From positions 247,846-311,845 of the forward strand of contig CBIHOV010000006.1 of NCBI GenBank assembly GCA_966211765.1: 64,000 bases of DNA. Direction: 5' to 3'. The translations under genes and the position numbers were made by a program. Positions within the stretch are counted from its first letter, which is position 1. Every line of letters begins with the position of its first letter. Below, piece after piece: positions 42,202 through 51,805 of this stretch. Source of the stretch: Paraflavitalea sp966211765. Lineage in GTDB: Bacteria; Bacteroidota; Bacteroidia; Chitinophagales; Chitinophagaceae. Below the pieces are notes generated by a model. The model ran no database searches, was not told the DNA's origin, and saw only the letters and a program-made list of their open reading frames with translations.

Positions 42202-42534
42202 ATGGACCTTGCACAACAAAAACAACTATTACAATCCGGTCGGTTAAAGCTCACCGGCAAAAGAAAATGAATCCATTACCAGGAGCCGCTGTTTTTTGTC
42301 GTGCTATCCCTGGTCGTTATAGGCATCATTGCCAAAGGAGAAATTGGAACGACCGATATCTACAGATTTCCCAACTCTTTAATTTTACTGAGCCTTCCCG
42401 TCTTTGCTGCCCTGCTTTTTTATAGCCAGCATGCATTACTCAAATTTTAACAGATCAATACCAACGATGCCAAAATATATTGGATCGACAAGGTAAAAGA
42501 AGTTGAACAAAAGATTGAAAGCCTTGTATCATAA
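42202..42534 (+). pseudogene. Small membrane-protein gene broken by two in-frame stops
   Basis: A single frame of 111 codons runs from ATG 42202 to TAA 42534 but contains TGA at codon 23 (42268-42270) and TAA at codon 83 (42448-42450). The pieces read as one protein: a charged N-terminus, two hydrophobic segments (LFFVVLSLVVIGIIA and SLILLSLPVFAALLFY), and a C-terminal helix IDKVKEVEQKIESLVS. No frameshift is seen, so decay by point mutation seems recent. It starts 22 bp after the AlkD-like gene, and a hairpin terminator follows. Family unknown. Confidence 0.7.
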
Positions 42535-42554
42535 GCTAATCCCTTAGCTAAGTA

Positions 42555-42584
42555 AAAGCCCCGCTCAAATGAGCAGGGCTTTAT
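42555..42584 (+). terminator. Hairpin terminator after the broken gene
   Basis: AAAGCCCCGCTC and GAGCAGGGCTTT pair with one mismatch around an AAAT loop, followed by ATGAT. It probably ends the lipoprotein/AlkD-like transcript. Confidence 0.7.
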
Positions 42585-43034
42585 GATATCTATAGTAAGA
42601 CCAACGGTATAATTTACCTTCCGGATACCCGCATGCCTCCGCGCAGACCCGCGTGTCCGCAACGATGCCGCCGGTTACCGGCCAGGCGCCGATCGAAATA
42701 AACCAACAACCAAATCCTGGGATCCATCACTTTCTGTTTTTTTTAATGTGCTGCTCTTTGATTGGTAGTCGACGTTCACCATAACCATTGATCACACCTA
42801 TCAGAAAAATATCCCAGTGGCAATAGCCCTCAGCCGACAGCCGATCACCATCAGCCAACCGCTAATCGCTATATCTCAACAGCGAAAGCAAAACCTAAAA
42901 CCTGACTGCCAACCGCTAATTGCTAAATAACCGTTAACAGCCTTTCTTAAAACAAGTGTTGCACAACACTTCATTTTATCAACCTTGCTTCGGGGCCCCT
43001 CCACAAAGTCGATCGCTTAGGTAACTGTTCCCTA
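42585..43034. other. Gene-free stretch with short degenerate repeats
   Basis: No supported gene on either strand. From 42830 to 42930 it holds CAGCCGA and CCGCTAAT type units, including a 21-base near-repeat (42854-42874 and 42908-42928). The rest shows nothing that I can name. Confidence 0.45.
42854..42928. repeat. GCCAACCGCTAAT direct repeat
   Basis: GCCAACCGCTAATCGCTATAT at 42854 and its near-copy at 42908 differ at two of 21 positions. Between and before them are shorter AGCCGA units, giving a degenerate repeat patch. Confidence 0.6.
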
Positions 43035-43209
43035 CAAACGTACGACATCCGGATACCCGTTTCCAAATCGACTATGGCCGATTCGGTAATTATTGGTTGT
43101 TTCGGCATAAACTGGCTGACAAATGCAGCCATTTATAGTCGTTTCGACCAAAAATTACCGAATCGGCCATGCCACATTTGGATTTGGCATATTCTATGTC
43201 GTATGTTTG
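43035..43209. repeat. 175-bp imperfect palindrome
   Basis: An 18-bp perfect inverted repeat (ATGGCCGATTCGGTAATT at 43074-43091 and its complement at 43153-43170) is the core. Outer arms (CAAAC, TACGACAT, TCCAAAT) and inner arms (TTGGT, GGCTG) also pair with mismatches, all about one centre near 43122. RNA or single-stranded DNA from here would fold into one long hairpin. It carries no open frame and resembles a miniature inverted-repeat element or a structured RNA. Confidence 0.7.
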
Positions 43210-43284
43210 ATGAGCACTATTTGAAGTCAGTATGACAGAGGGAGCCTGACAACAGTACAAGACAGTGTCAACAACCAGCTACCC

Positions 43285-43328
43285 TTCAGTATGGCTTCAG
43301 TATAGCTTCAATATAGATACAGTATACT
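43285..43328. repeat. 11-bp tandem repeat, four units
   Basis: TTCAGTATGGC, TTCAGTATAGC, TTCAATATAGA and TACAGTATACT follow one another without gaps from 43285 to 43328. The unit length is about one helical turn. It lies between the long palindrome and the terminator of the RHS operon. Confidence 0.75.
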
Positions 43329-43343
43329 AATAGCATCAAACGC

Positions 43344-43374
43344 AAAAAAGGGCCGTTTCCGTAAGAAACAGCCC
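43344..43374 (-). terminator. Terminator of the RHS-lipoprotein-T9SS unit
   Basis: Read on the minus strand, GGGCTGTTTC and GAAACGGCCC pair (43374-43365 with 43359-43350) around a 5-nt loop, followed by a run of six T. It lies about 125 bp past the end of the T9SS pseudogene. Confidence 0.8.
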
Positions 43375-43498
43375 TGGACTATTATGTAAGGAAGTTAAAA
43401 TTAACTAATCGCCGCTAAGACCCGACCGCTCACTCGGTCAGCCTCTTGTTTTTTAGATCCGCGAGATCCGTTCAATCAGCTAATCCGCGATTCTCCTC

Positions 43499-43960
43499 TT
43501 ACTGCTTGATCACCTTCTGTATCAGGTTATCCTTCCCATTGCGGATCACTACATAATACGTCCCCGCTGCCTGGCCCGATATATCAAATTCCAATGATTA
43601 GCCATTGCCGGTCAATTGCCGGATGGTGCGCCCCGCAGCATCCGTGATCAGGATCGGTGTATTAGTAAGCGCCTTGGCAAAGCGGATGGTGAAGCGCCCT
43701 GTAGTAGGGTTGGGGAACAATACATCCACTTTCACAAAACTGACTTCATCTGTGGGAGCCACTTCAACTTTCGTCACAGGATCCACAGTAGTTCGCATCT
43801 CTACCGGCGCCTCCGTATTATTACAATAATATTCCTGGCTGATACGATTGCCAGCCTCATCATAACGGTATAATAAGCCACAACTGCCAGGTGGGATACT
43901 TTGCGCCGAGGCATAACCGCCGGCAAGAAGAAGTGCTACAAATAAAAAAAACCTTTGCAT
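43499..43960 (-). pseudogene. Small T9SS-sorted secreted protein gene with a nonsense codon
   Basis: The frame starts with a signal peptide (MQRFFLFVALLLAGGYASAQ) and SCGLLYRYDEAGNRISQEYY, an RHS-like YD motif. A type A T9SS domain begins at about residue 78 (VLFPNPTTGRFTIRF). TAA at 43600-43598 stops it after LTGNG, but the same frame continues SLEFDISGQAAGTYYVVIRN, then GKDNLIQKVIKQ, to TAA at 43499, the normal T9SS ending. The interrupted codon would be CAA (Gln) with one C-to-T change. Truncation would remove the end of the sorting signal. It is the last gene downstream of the large RHS gene. Confidence 0.8.
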
Positions 43961-43986
43961 ACTGTATGGTTTAATGGTTCAATGTA

Positions 43987-44568
43987 CTATTCACGATAGT
44001 ACCATTTCTTTTTCATAAGCTGGTTGGTAGAGTCGGGTTTCTCCATGGGTAGAAACCTCAGATAAAATTTTTCCCGGCAATAATCTTTTGATTCGGCTAT
44101 GTTACATCCATCAATATAGACCGTAGTGTCGTTGAGGCGCTGGCCTTTAAAACTGCACAACTCCCATTTATATTTCGTATAGCGGAAGATCTGGATCGTC
44201 ATCCCCGAGGCGTCTATTGTATAACCGCCGGCTGGTTTGCCATCCTTCACCCGGTCGTTTTCAAAGGCAACAAAAGTGGAGATCGTTTTCCTTAATACAT
44301 CCGGGTCTGTTTCCCGCTCTTCACGATAGCCCGTAGCATCGTACCACAGCGCAATACCATTCTCATAAAAGAAAAAACAGCCTATATCCTTTCCCCTCCC
44401 CGTTGATTTGTCGGGTCGTTCATAAATAGCCCAATAACCGCCGTCCAATCGTAACAAGGGAGCTTTGCCGGCCGCTTTCCGCTGTGGATGCGTTATAAAA
44501 TCCTTTTGCTGTGTAATGCAACTTTCACACAACAACACAATACAAGCTATTACGGTAAAACGGATCAT
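43987..44568 (-). CDS. Lipoprotein, candidate immunity protein for the RHS protein
   Basis: The 193-residue product has a lipoprotein signal (IACIVLLCESCITQQ, cysteine near 17) and a compact domain with PLLRLDGGYWAIYERPDK, IGCFFFYENGIALWYDA and MTIQIFRYTKYKWELCSFKG. No family is recognised. It starts only 8 bp after the stop of the 2165-residue RHS gene, exactly where an immunity gene is found in polymorphic toxin loci. An envelope lipoprotein could block a toxin arriving in the periplasm. This role is inferred from position, not from sequence. Confidence 0.7.
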   Translation of the reverse strand: MIRFTVIACIVLLCESCITQQKDFITHPQRKAAGKAPLLRLDGGYWAIYERPDKSTGRGKDIGCFFFYENGIALWYDATGYREERETDPDVLRKTISTFVAFENDRVKDGKPAGGYTIDASGMTIQIFRYTKYKWELCSFKGQRLNDTTVYIDGCNIAESKDYCREKFYLRFLPMEKPDSTNQLMKKKWYYRE

Positions 44569-44576
44569 ATTGCTTT

Positions 44577-47500
44577 TTAATAAAAATACGTAAACGGATT
44601 CGTGTTACCATACCGGTAGAAACCCCGCAATGGATAAGTGGCCGTCATATCCTCAAAATACAAGTCATTCGCCCCGAAAATAGGATTCGTAATATCCCGG
44701 TGTATAAAGTTCATGACATCATGCCGTCCCTTTTCCCAATTGACCCCTGCAGCCATTTCAACACCCGCTGCACTTCTGTAACCACCATAGAACAATCCCT
44801 CCCGCGCAATGGTTTCCGGTTTTTCCACATAATAGCCCGGATGTTCAAGATTATTGCGTGTTCCGTCATCTTCTCCCGTCATAAAACGAGTGCCTACAAA
44901 TGCCGAACTGCCATCTTTGAACGTCCACCGTAACCCCAATCCGTTTGTTCTCCAGCGATCCTCCCGCCCGGAAAAGCCAAACAGGTCATTTTCCCAACTG
45001 AAGGAAAGAGCTCCTGCACGGAATCCAAATGTGCCCGTCGTCTGTGCCCGTGAACCTGAAAAATGGTTTCTCGAATAAGAAAAACCAAAGTCGCCCGAAC
45101 TGTAGCCCGCCCCATAAGAGAACCCGGCATTACCAGCAGCTCCGTTAAAGCCCGCTCCAAAAGTAAAGTCACCTACGCGTGCATTGACCATCATCCCCGC
45201 ACTCAAACCATGCGAACCAAAGGCAAACATTGGACTGATGCTGAAATTATTCCCAATGGGGATCGCAGGCATAAATGAAGAAGCGATACCCGTCAGCGCC
45301 CCTCCGATCGCTGTAGGCCCTATTAAGGTAGTGGTCGATATAAAGCCTGCCGATAAAGCCCGGCCTGCTGCCTGCACCCCAAAACCGCCATACCCTATTG
45401 CAGCCGTCAACGCACCCGTTACCGCGCCTATGCCGAATGATTTGAATCCATCACCCCAGGATTTGATATTCCCCGCGATCGCATTCGACACAAGATTCAC
45501 AACCCCGCCTACAATAGCTCCTACAAGGATATGTATCCAATCTCCATCAGGATCCGTATACTTCAGCGGATTATTATTCGCATAACTATACTTATTATAC
45601 CCCTGCGTGCCCCACTTCCCTGTAGTGTAATTGTCCGGTGACAACATCCTGCCGTTATAAGGATCATACAACCGCGCATTCATATTGATCAGCCCGAATT
45701 CAGTCAGGTGTTCATGTCCTGTAAATCCGCGATAAAACCACGCTGGCAACGAACCTTCACCCACATTGTTATACGTCCAGTCATTTACATTTCTTCTCCT
45801 GCCCCAGGCGTCAAAATTTTGCTGCGCTACAATGCTGCCCGAACTATTCGTCACCGTCAGCACATTGCCCAGGTAATCCCCATACACCGCATAGGGTGTT
45901 CCGTTTACGATCATTGCGCAAATACCATTCCCGCCGGAAACATATACAATATGGTTTACCACCCCATTAATCGTTTGCTTTTCATATTTACCAACGAATG
46001 CCTTCGTTTCTGCTACTCCGCCATTCAGGTACCGCACCGTCCTCACCCGTTCATCATCTATCCCATAAGCGATCTGTAGCATGGACGCACCTTTCGTGAT
46101 CTGTGCAGGCCGCTGGAAACTGGTATAAGTGATCGTCGATACTTCAGCAGCAAGCGCTGTGTTGATGAGCGGACTGATATACCCCACAGCATGAGGTTTG
46201 CGGTTCAGGTAAGTATAAGTCCCTATGTCCGACTTGACGGCTATATTACCTTTACTTTGTGTGGAGTTCCCGTCATAAGTAATGCTAAACTGCTGCACAT
46301 TGTTCACCGTAGCCGAAGTGAGCCGGCTGAGGTTATCATAAGTGAAATTCTCTGTGACTCCTTTGACCACGTCCTGCCTGCTCAGCAGGTTGCCGCTGGT
46401 CTGCTCAAAACTAAAGCGCAGGTCCTGGATGCCCGGCGTATAATAACGTGTGGCCAATCCCTGGCTGTAAGTCGTTGTGCTTGGCAGCCCGTTTACCAGG
46501 TTATATTGCGTGGCATGACCTTGCCCGTCATAAGCAACCGCATTATACAAAATGGCCCCGCCGCTAAGCACCCTGTACAACATGCCGGCATTGTTATATT
46601 CGTTTTCCACCCTGGTGCCATTCGGATAAACAGTAGCTGCAAGCTTATCATTGACATTGTATTCGTAGCTCGTCGTAAAATTGCCTTCCCCCGCAATCAC
46701 TTCGATCTTATTGACTACTCTCCTGTAATTGTCATACACCAACTCCTGATAATGTTCTGAACTATATACCTTTTTCAGCGCTTTGTTGGTAGGTGTATTA
46801 TTGTATTCATAGGTAATAGTGGGACTTCCCTGTATACTGCGGCTCAACAACCTGCTCTGCCCGTCATACGTCATGATCGTCACCTTATTGTTTGCATCCG
46901 TTACCTTGGTGATCTGGTCACTCGCATCATACTCATACAAGACCGTGCCCGAATTTGCATCAATGGTTTTTATTTTTCTTCCATAATTGTCAAAATAGTT
47001 GGTCATCAGTGTCAGACCATTCACGGCAGTTGATACCATATTCCCACGCTCATCATAACTCCTGGTAACCGTGCCTCCATGGTCTGTCGATTCAATGGCA
47101 TGGCCCGTGGCGTCTGTCTTTTTGGAGGATGTTTGGCCCGCTGCATTCACCTCCGTCACTTCCACCTGTCCGCTACCTGGATAAGAGTAGCTAACCGTAC
47201 TGGCTCCGGCAGGCGAATTGACCGAAATAAGCCGCGATAAGCGATCATAGGTATTCGTATTATTCAAGATCGTTTCCCCGGAATAATAGGGCGCCGTATT
47301 GATATGCTCCCGGCCCCGGCTATCATACGATTTCGTTTGCGTTATCGATTGATTATTCCAGCCCAGCGTTTGCTTTTTTACAACCCTTCCCAGCTTGTCA
47401 TACCAGGTCTTTTCGTCGGCCCCCACCATATCAGGATAGTCCGTTAAATGATAATACGTCTGCTGTCCGCTCACATCCCATATGTCAGATTCTGTGATCA

Positions 47501-50500
47501 CATGCCCCAGCGGTGTGGTCGTTGTGGTCAGCTTGCCCAGCGCATCATACGTATAGACCGTGGTCAATGACCCCGGGCTTCCATCCCCATCCGTTTTTGA
47601 CAACACGACACCCCAAAGCGGATGGTTTGTGGTAGTGCTCGTACGCGTCACATTATCACTGGTGATCGTACTTGTAGTTACAAATCGCTGGTTCCCGTCA
47701 TAGCTGGAAGTAGAGGTCATAACCGGCTTTCCCGGCACAGTGGTCACCGTTTGGATAAGGTTCCCGACGGTATTATAGGTATAACTCACAACACTTGCCA
47801 ATGCCGTCTCTGCCCACGAGGTCCGTGAGGCCAGCAATCCCTTATCTGATGTATACGTGGAAGTAGTTATCCTTGTGGCTGTATTACCATTCTTGGCATT
47901 ACTCGAAACCACCCGCGCGGGAAATATAGGCGCCAGTGCCTTACCCGTCATAGTGTATTCCGCAACCGTGGTCGCCGTCTCTGAAGCTACCACATCGCTG
48001 CCCGACCAATACCCCGTTTTCGTAACCTCCTGCAGCGGGTTGTCATAATTGTCATAAACAAATTCCTTTTTGATCGCGGCCCCCGACAAGCCATTCACTT
48101 CAACTGTACTGGCCGCCCGCGCCTTAAACCGGTTAAAATAATAATACCGGGTGGCGCTATTCGATAAGCCCACTACGTCAGTTACCGTGGTGGTGGTGCT
48201 AAGCACATCTTCATACGTCCCGCCATCATCCTTATACAATGTGGTCTGCTTTTGAGGGATCAATACCCGGTACTGCGTGTTGATCTCGCTTTCATTCCAC
48301 TTGTGGATCTCACTATTGAGTATTGTCTGGTTTTTCCTGAATCCCAGGAAACCCCGGTGACGGTCCGTCACCGCATCCTGGTACCGGAAGATCGTACTCG
48401 AACTGCCCCCGACACCATCAGGCTGCGTCACCTGCGTCACTACTTTCATCGGAATGGCCATAAGGTTCAAGGGATAATACAACGATACCTCGCCTGTATT
48501 TGAATAAACAGCGGTATTACTTTTCTCAGCCAGTGACCGGTAGTTAAAAGTGGTCGTTTTTCCAAAGCCATCCGTCACTGATTGTAATAGACTCGAGTTT
48601 TTATCATAGCCAAAGGGGTCCACCACTACATAATTCCCACCACCCGTCGACTGTATGATCTCTGGTTTCCCGTCCCCGTTGAAATCTCCCGTCTCAGGTT
48701 GCGTGCCATACACCATATTGGCTACCATCCCGTAATTATAACCTGCTCCCTTTGTGTAAAGAGGCGTTACGTATTCCGGCGAGGTATAAGTATACTCGAT
48801 CCAGTAGGCATCATACCACCACCCATCATAAGGGTCCTGGCACGATTGATAATAAGTTTGAAGGATCGTATAATTGTCGTAAGGGATCCATTCATTGGCG
48901 CAATAATAGCCATAGCCGGTACTCGTGGTCGAAGGCGTATAAGTCATCCCCTTGAAATAATGCACACTTTGTTTCTGAGAATTATTCGTACTGTAATAGT
49001 GGAACAGGTCCGTTATCCCATCGCCGTTAAAATCGCCCGTCGTAAAGAAATCGTACCATACCGTACTAAAATCAGGTGTTCTGTCCAATTGAAAACTTCC
49101 TTGCACATAAGAACTCCCTGTACTATACCAGATGCCGGCATATTGTGAAGAGGAGATGCCGATAATATCCGTTTTCCTATCCCCGTTAAAATCTCCTGTC
49201 AGCACCTTTTTATAACTGGCAAAAGACATATTGTAGCCCGAGAGGAGCTGAACTGCCATGAAAGAATAACCAGTGCTGGCAGGAAGTTGTTCTATGGCAT
49301 AGACCAGGTAACTGTATTTTTTGAACACCAATAACTCCTGCTTGCCATCACCGTCGAAGTCCACAGGGTAAATAGCCTGGGCGTCTTTAAAGGCATTGTC
49401 AATGCCCAATATCTCCGTATTGTAATAACCATTGGAGGTGTTGGTAAGAAAACCCTTATAGTTATAATCATATACCGGCGTTCTGCGGTAAATATACCAG
49501 CCTCCGAAAATATTGAACTTGCGTTCTATGATCTCTCCCGACTGGTATTTATTGCCCAAAACAGCGATCACATCCACCTTGCTGTCTCCGTCAAAATCTC
49601 CCTGTATAAAAGAATTGGACTCCTTTAAATAAAAATTATAAGTACTAAAAGTACTGTAAGAGAATGGAAGCGATATATAGTTGGAGTTGACATTAAGCGT
49701 ACTGCCCGATTTATAAAAATCTTCCATATAAATGGCATCCGTATAATTCATTTGATCATTGTGCCAATCGCCACGTGAATCCTGGTATTGGTGAAAAATT
49801 TTATTGGGCCTCAGCAATCCGTCTTTTCCCTGCCCCTGGAAGTCTGTAGAATAATACGAATATGGATTGGTAAACTCATCCGCTTTCATGTAGGTGGTGG
49901 GCGTATACGTATGCGTTAACTCATACTGTGAAGGTTCAATGTATCCATTAGGCCTTACTCCCACATTGGTGATCACGTGGTATCCGCCCGATGTAGTACT
50001 TTCAAGCCCCGTACCATCGCCATTCACATTGCCCCTCCGCTCTGCCACGACCAGGTCTGTTTTTCCATCCCCGTCATAATCTCCCGGTGATAGCGTCACA
50101 TTCGGGTAGGAATTTTGGTAAGAACCCGGCAGGAGCGATACGGTCTCTTCATTTCCGGGATAGCCATAATTAAAATTAGTAAGTAGCGAACTGCTATTGT
50201 CAGTACCTACCAGCTCGATCGTTTGCAAATAATGACGTTTGATCTGCGCTACATGGTGCAGCCGGTAATTCAACTGCCGCGTATTGTCAAGATTTATTAC
50301 CACATTCGTAAGGAGTCTCGAACTGGTGAAACCCGTACCATACACAAAAGAAACATTACTGTTCTCTTTGTAGCCATACTCAAAAGTTATACTCACATTG
50401 GTATAGCTGATCTCCGAAATAATAATTTCAGTGCCATCCTTATAATAAGTGTAGTTAATTACATTGTCATTGACATCTTTCGTATTGGATAAGAACCACA

Positions 50501-51074
50501 CTACCGTTCCCGTAGCCTTCAACTTGTCATTGTCATTGCTGGCTACACCATATTCAATGGTAGACCCATCCTTGTTGGTCACCTTCCACCATTCAGGATC
50601 GCCATTGTAGCCGCCAAACGATTCTATCTTCGCATAATTCTCGGATTCTGTTTTGTACACCGTGCCGCTGCCTCCATTGGTACCGGTGATGGGCATCAAC
50701 AACTGGCCGTCGAGATAAAAATTATCATCCGCATTCATTTTTAGGGGCCTTACAAGGCCATTATGATAGGCAGTAGTACTTCCCCTTGTAATTGTGCTCA
50801 ATCCCGTCAAACTCCATCCCCATCCTGCAAGGCCATCGCCGCTCTTAGAGTTATACACCAGCGATAGCGTAGGTTGCAAACCGGCAGTGCCGGTGGGTAC
50901 CTTGATAGGCACCGTATAGTTAGACGATCCGTCCGTAGACACATTCGCTCTGCCTTCCAATACGCCAACCGGCTTACTGGTATTGATCTGACCGTTAATA
51001 ATAGTAGGGGAGAAAAGACTAAATAGAATAATAAGCAGAAGCGTAAAGCTTCTCTGGCAGCTAGTAGGGTGCAT
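44577..51074 (-). CDS. Giant secreted SpvB/FG-GAP/RHS-repeat protein with variable C-terminal tail
   Basis: The 2165-residue protein has a signal peptide, a SpvB-type N-terminus (GLQPTLSLVYNSKSGDGLAGWGW, about 64-86), six FG-GAP/VCBS-type motifs such as GDYDGDGKTD and GDFNGDGKPE (about 335-800), then YD/RHS repeats (for example YDNLSRL, YDGQSRL). The RHS core RLYDPYNGRMLSPD is near residue 1805. The last 330 residues hold a glycine-rich hydrophobic part (IGAVTGALTAAIGYGG) and a beta-rich end (FSWENDLFG, GLGLRWTFKDGSSAFVG) that resembles polymorphic toxin type 23 domains. It is probably a surface or exported effector. A lipoprotein gene follows at once. Confidence 0.9.
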   Translation of the reverse strand: MHPTSCQRSFTLLLIILFSLFSPTIINGQINTSKPVGVLEGRANVSTDGSSNYTVPIKVPTGTAGLQPTLSLVYNSKSGDGLAGWGWSLTGLSTITRGSTTAYHNGLVRPLKMNADDNFYLDGQLLMPITGTNGGSGTVYKTESENYAKIESFGGYNGDPEWWKVTNKDGSTIEYGVASNDNDKLKATGTVVWFLSNTKDVNDNVINYTYYKDGTEIIISEISYTNVSITFEYGYKENSNVSFVYGTGFTSSRLLTNVVINLDNTRQLNYRLHHVAQIKRHYLQTIELVGTDNSSSLLTNFNYGYPGNEETVSLLPGSYQNSYPNVTLSPGDYDGDGKTDLVVAERRGNVNGDGTGLESTTSGGYHVITNVGVRPNGYIEPSQYELTHTYTPTTYMKADEFTNPYSYYSTDFQGQGKDGLLRPNKIFHQYQDSRGDWHNDQMNYTDAIYMEDFYKSGSTLNVNSNYISLPFSYSTFSTYNFYLKESNSFIQGDFDGDSKVDVIAVLGNKYQSGEIIERKFNIFGGWYIYRRTPVYDYNYKGFLTNTSNGYYNTEILGIDNAFKDAQAIYPVDFDGDGKQELLVFKKYSYLVYAIEQLPASTGYSFMAVQLLSGYNMSFASYKKVLTGDFNGDRKTDIIGISSSQYAGIWYSTGSSYVQGSFQLDRTPDFSTVWYDFFTTGDFNGDGITDLFHYYSTNNSQKQSVHYFKGMTYTPSTTSTGYGYYCANEWIPYDNYTILQTYYQSCQDPYDGWWYDAYWIEYTYTSPEYVTPLYTKGAGYNYGMVANMVYGTQPETGDFNGDGKPEIIQSTGGGNYVVVDPFGYDKNSSLLQSVTDGFGKTTTFNYRSLAEKSNTAVYSNTGEVSLYYPLNLMAIPMKVVTQVTQPDGVGGSSSTIFRYQDAVTDRHRGFLGFRKNQTILNSEIHKWNESEINTQYRVLIPQKQTTLYKDDGGTYEDVLSTTTTVTDVVGLSNSATRYYYFNRFKARAASTVEVNGLSGAAIKKEFVYDNYDNPLQEVTKTGYWSGSDVVASETATTVAEYTMTGKALAPIFPARVVSSNAKNGNTATRITTSTYTSDKGLLASRTSWAETALASVVSYTYNTVGNLIQTVTTVPGKPVMTSTSSYDGNQRFVTTSTITSDNVTRTSTTTNHPLWGVVLSKTDGDGSPGSLTTVYTYDALGKLTTTTTPLGHVITESDIWDVSGQQTYYHLTDYPDMVGADEKTWYDKLGRVVKKQTLGWNNQSITQTKSYDSRGREHINTAPYYSGETILNNTNTYDRLSRLISVNSPAGASTVSYSYPGSGQVEVTEVNAAGQTSSKKTDATGHAIESTDHGGTVTRSYDERGNMVSTAVNGLTLMTNYFDNYGRKIKTIDANSGTVLYEYDASDQITKVTDANNKVTIMTYDGQSRLLSRSIQGSPTITYEYNNTPTNKALKKVYSSEHYQELVYDNYRRVVNKIEVIAGEGNFTTSYEYNVNDKLAATVYPNGTRVENEYNNAGMLYRVLSGGAILYNAVAYDGQGHATQYNLVNGLPSTTTYSQGLATRYYTPGIQDLRFSFEQTSGNLLSRQDVVKGVTENFTYDNLSRLTSATVNNVQQFSITYDGNSTQSKGNIAVKSDIGTYTYLNRKPHAVGYISPLINTALAAEVSTITYTSFQRPAQITKGASMLQIAYGIDDERVRTVRYLNGGVAETKAFVGKYEKQTINGVVNHIVYVSGGNGICAMIVNGTPYAVYGDYLGNVLTVTNSSGSIVAQQNFDAWGRRRNVNDWTYNNVGEGSLPAWFYRGFTGHEHLTEFGLINMNARLYDPYNGRMLSPDNYTTGKWGTQGYNKYSYANNNPLKYTDPDGDWIHILVGAIVGGVVNLVSNAIAGNIKSWGDGFKSFGIGAVTGALTAAIGYGGFGVQAAGRALSAGFISTTTLIGPTAIGGALTGIASSFMPAIPIGNNFSISPMFAFGSHGLSAGMMVNARVGDFTFGAGFNGAAGNAGFSYGAGYSSGDFGFSYSRNHFSGSRAQTTGTFGFRAGALSFSWENDLFGFSGREDRWRTNGLGLRWTFKDGSSAFVGTRFMTGEDDGTRNNLEHPGYYVEKPETIAREGLFYGGYRSAAGVEMAAGVNWEKGRHDVMNFIHRDITNPIFGANDLYFEDMTATYPLRGFYRYGNTNPFTYFY

Positions 51075-51238
51075 AGGAGTGGTTAAGGTTTAGATTAACT
51101 AAATTTATGAATAACCTTAATCCAAAAATCAAAACCTATGTAAAAAAATTATTAACGTGGTAGTATACCCACAAACCACAAACGAACAAGGCAACTCAAA
51201 CCGGGAACCGAAATCACCTCCATAACGTTACCTCACAA

Positions 51239-51805
51239 TTATTTACGCAGAAAAAACAATGGGTACCCCACATTCAGTTCCCGGTATATCTCAAAGCCCC
51301 GTCTTTGGTACCAGGCAACGTTTGATGGGACCGAGGTTTCCAGGTATACCGGCCTTTGCATCTCCAAACTGTCCTGCAATACTGCTTCCAGCAAAGCCGT
51401 GCCGGCCCCCTTCGATTGCTCAGCTGGGGTTACTCCGATAAACCATAGGTAATAGATCGCCTGGTCAGTCCGGGCCTGTTTGATCTGCGATTCCCTGTTC
51501 ATGACTTTTCTAAGGTTCCCCGGGCCAATACCAAAGAGCGCCAACTTCAGGTCCAGCCAGAGTATGGAGAGCGTAAACCGTTTCTGGTCGGGTAGCAGTA
51601 CCAGGGCGCAAGCCTTCTTGTCGGCCGACAAGTACACCTTGCCAAATCGGAAACACAGGTCAAAGGAATACGCCATCAGCCTCCTGATGCGCCGCGCCCT
51701 TTGCCGGTCCTGTGTCACTACATAGTTCACGCTTTTATTGTCATCAAAAGCCCTGCTAAGGATGTCAACAATTAGCTCCCTGTCTTGCCTGCTTGCCTTG
51801 CTCAT
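51239..51805 (-). CDS. GNAT family N-acetyltransferase
   Basis: The 188-residue product has a GNAT core with YYLWFIGVTPAEQSKGAGTALLEAVLQDS (about residues 118-146), holding the QxxGxG/A acetyl-CoA loop (QSKGAG), and VAWYQRRGFEIYRE near 160. It should transfer an acetyl group to a small amine or protein in the cytoplasm; the acceptor is unknown. Divergent from purU, and the intervening 206 bp would hold both promoters. ATG start at 51805. Confidence 0.87.
   Translation of the reverse strand: MSKASRQDRELIVDILSRAFDDNKSVNYVVTQDRQRARRIRRLMAYSFDLCFRFGKVYLSADKKACALVLLPDQKRFTLSILWLDLKLALFGIGPGNLRKVMNRESQIKQARTDQAIYYLWFIGVTPAEQSKGAGTALLEAVLQDSLEMQRPVYLETSVPSNVAWYQRRGFEIYRELNVGYPLFFLRK

Noticed and set aside
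37083..43960. Alternative genetic code or programmed read-through explaining the in-frame stops
   Set aside because: TAA and TGA are normal stops of clearly intact genes throughout the window (pnp, purU, CYTH), and affected genes are few and non-essential. Simple nonsense mutation is enough.
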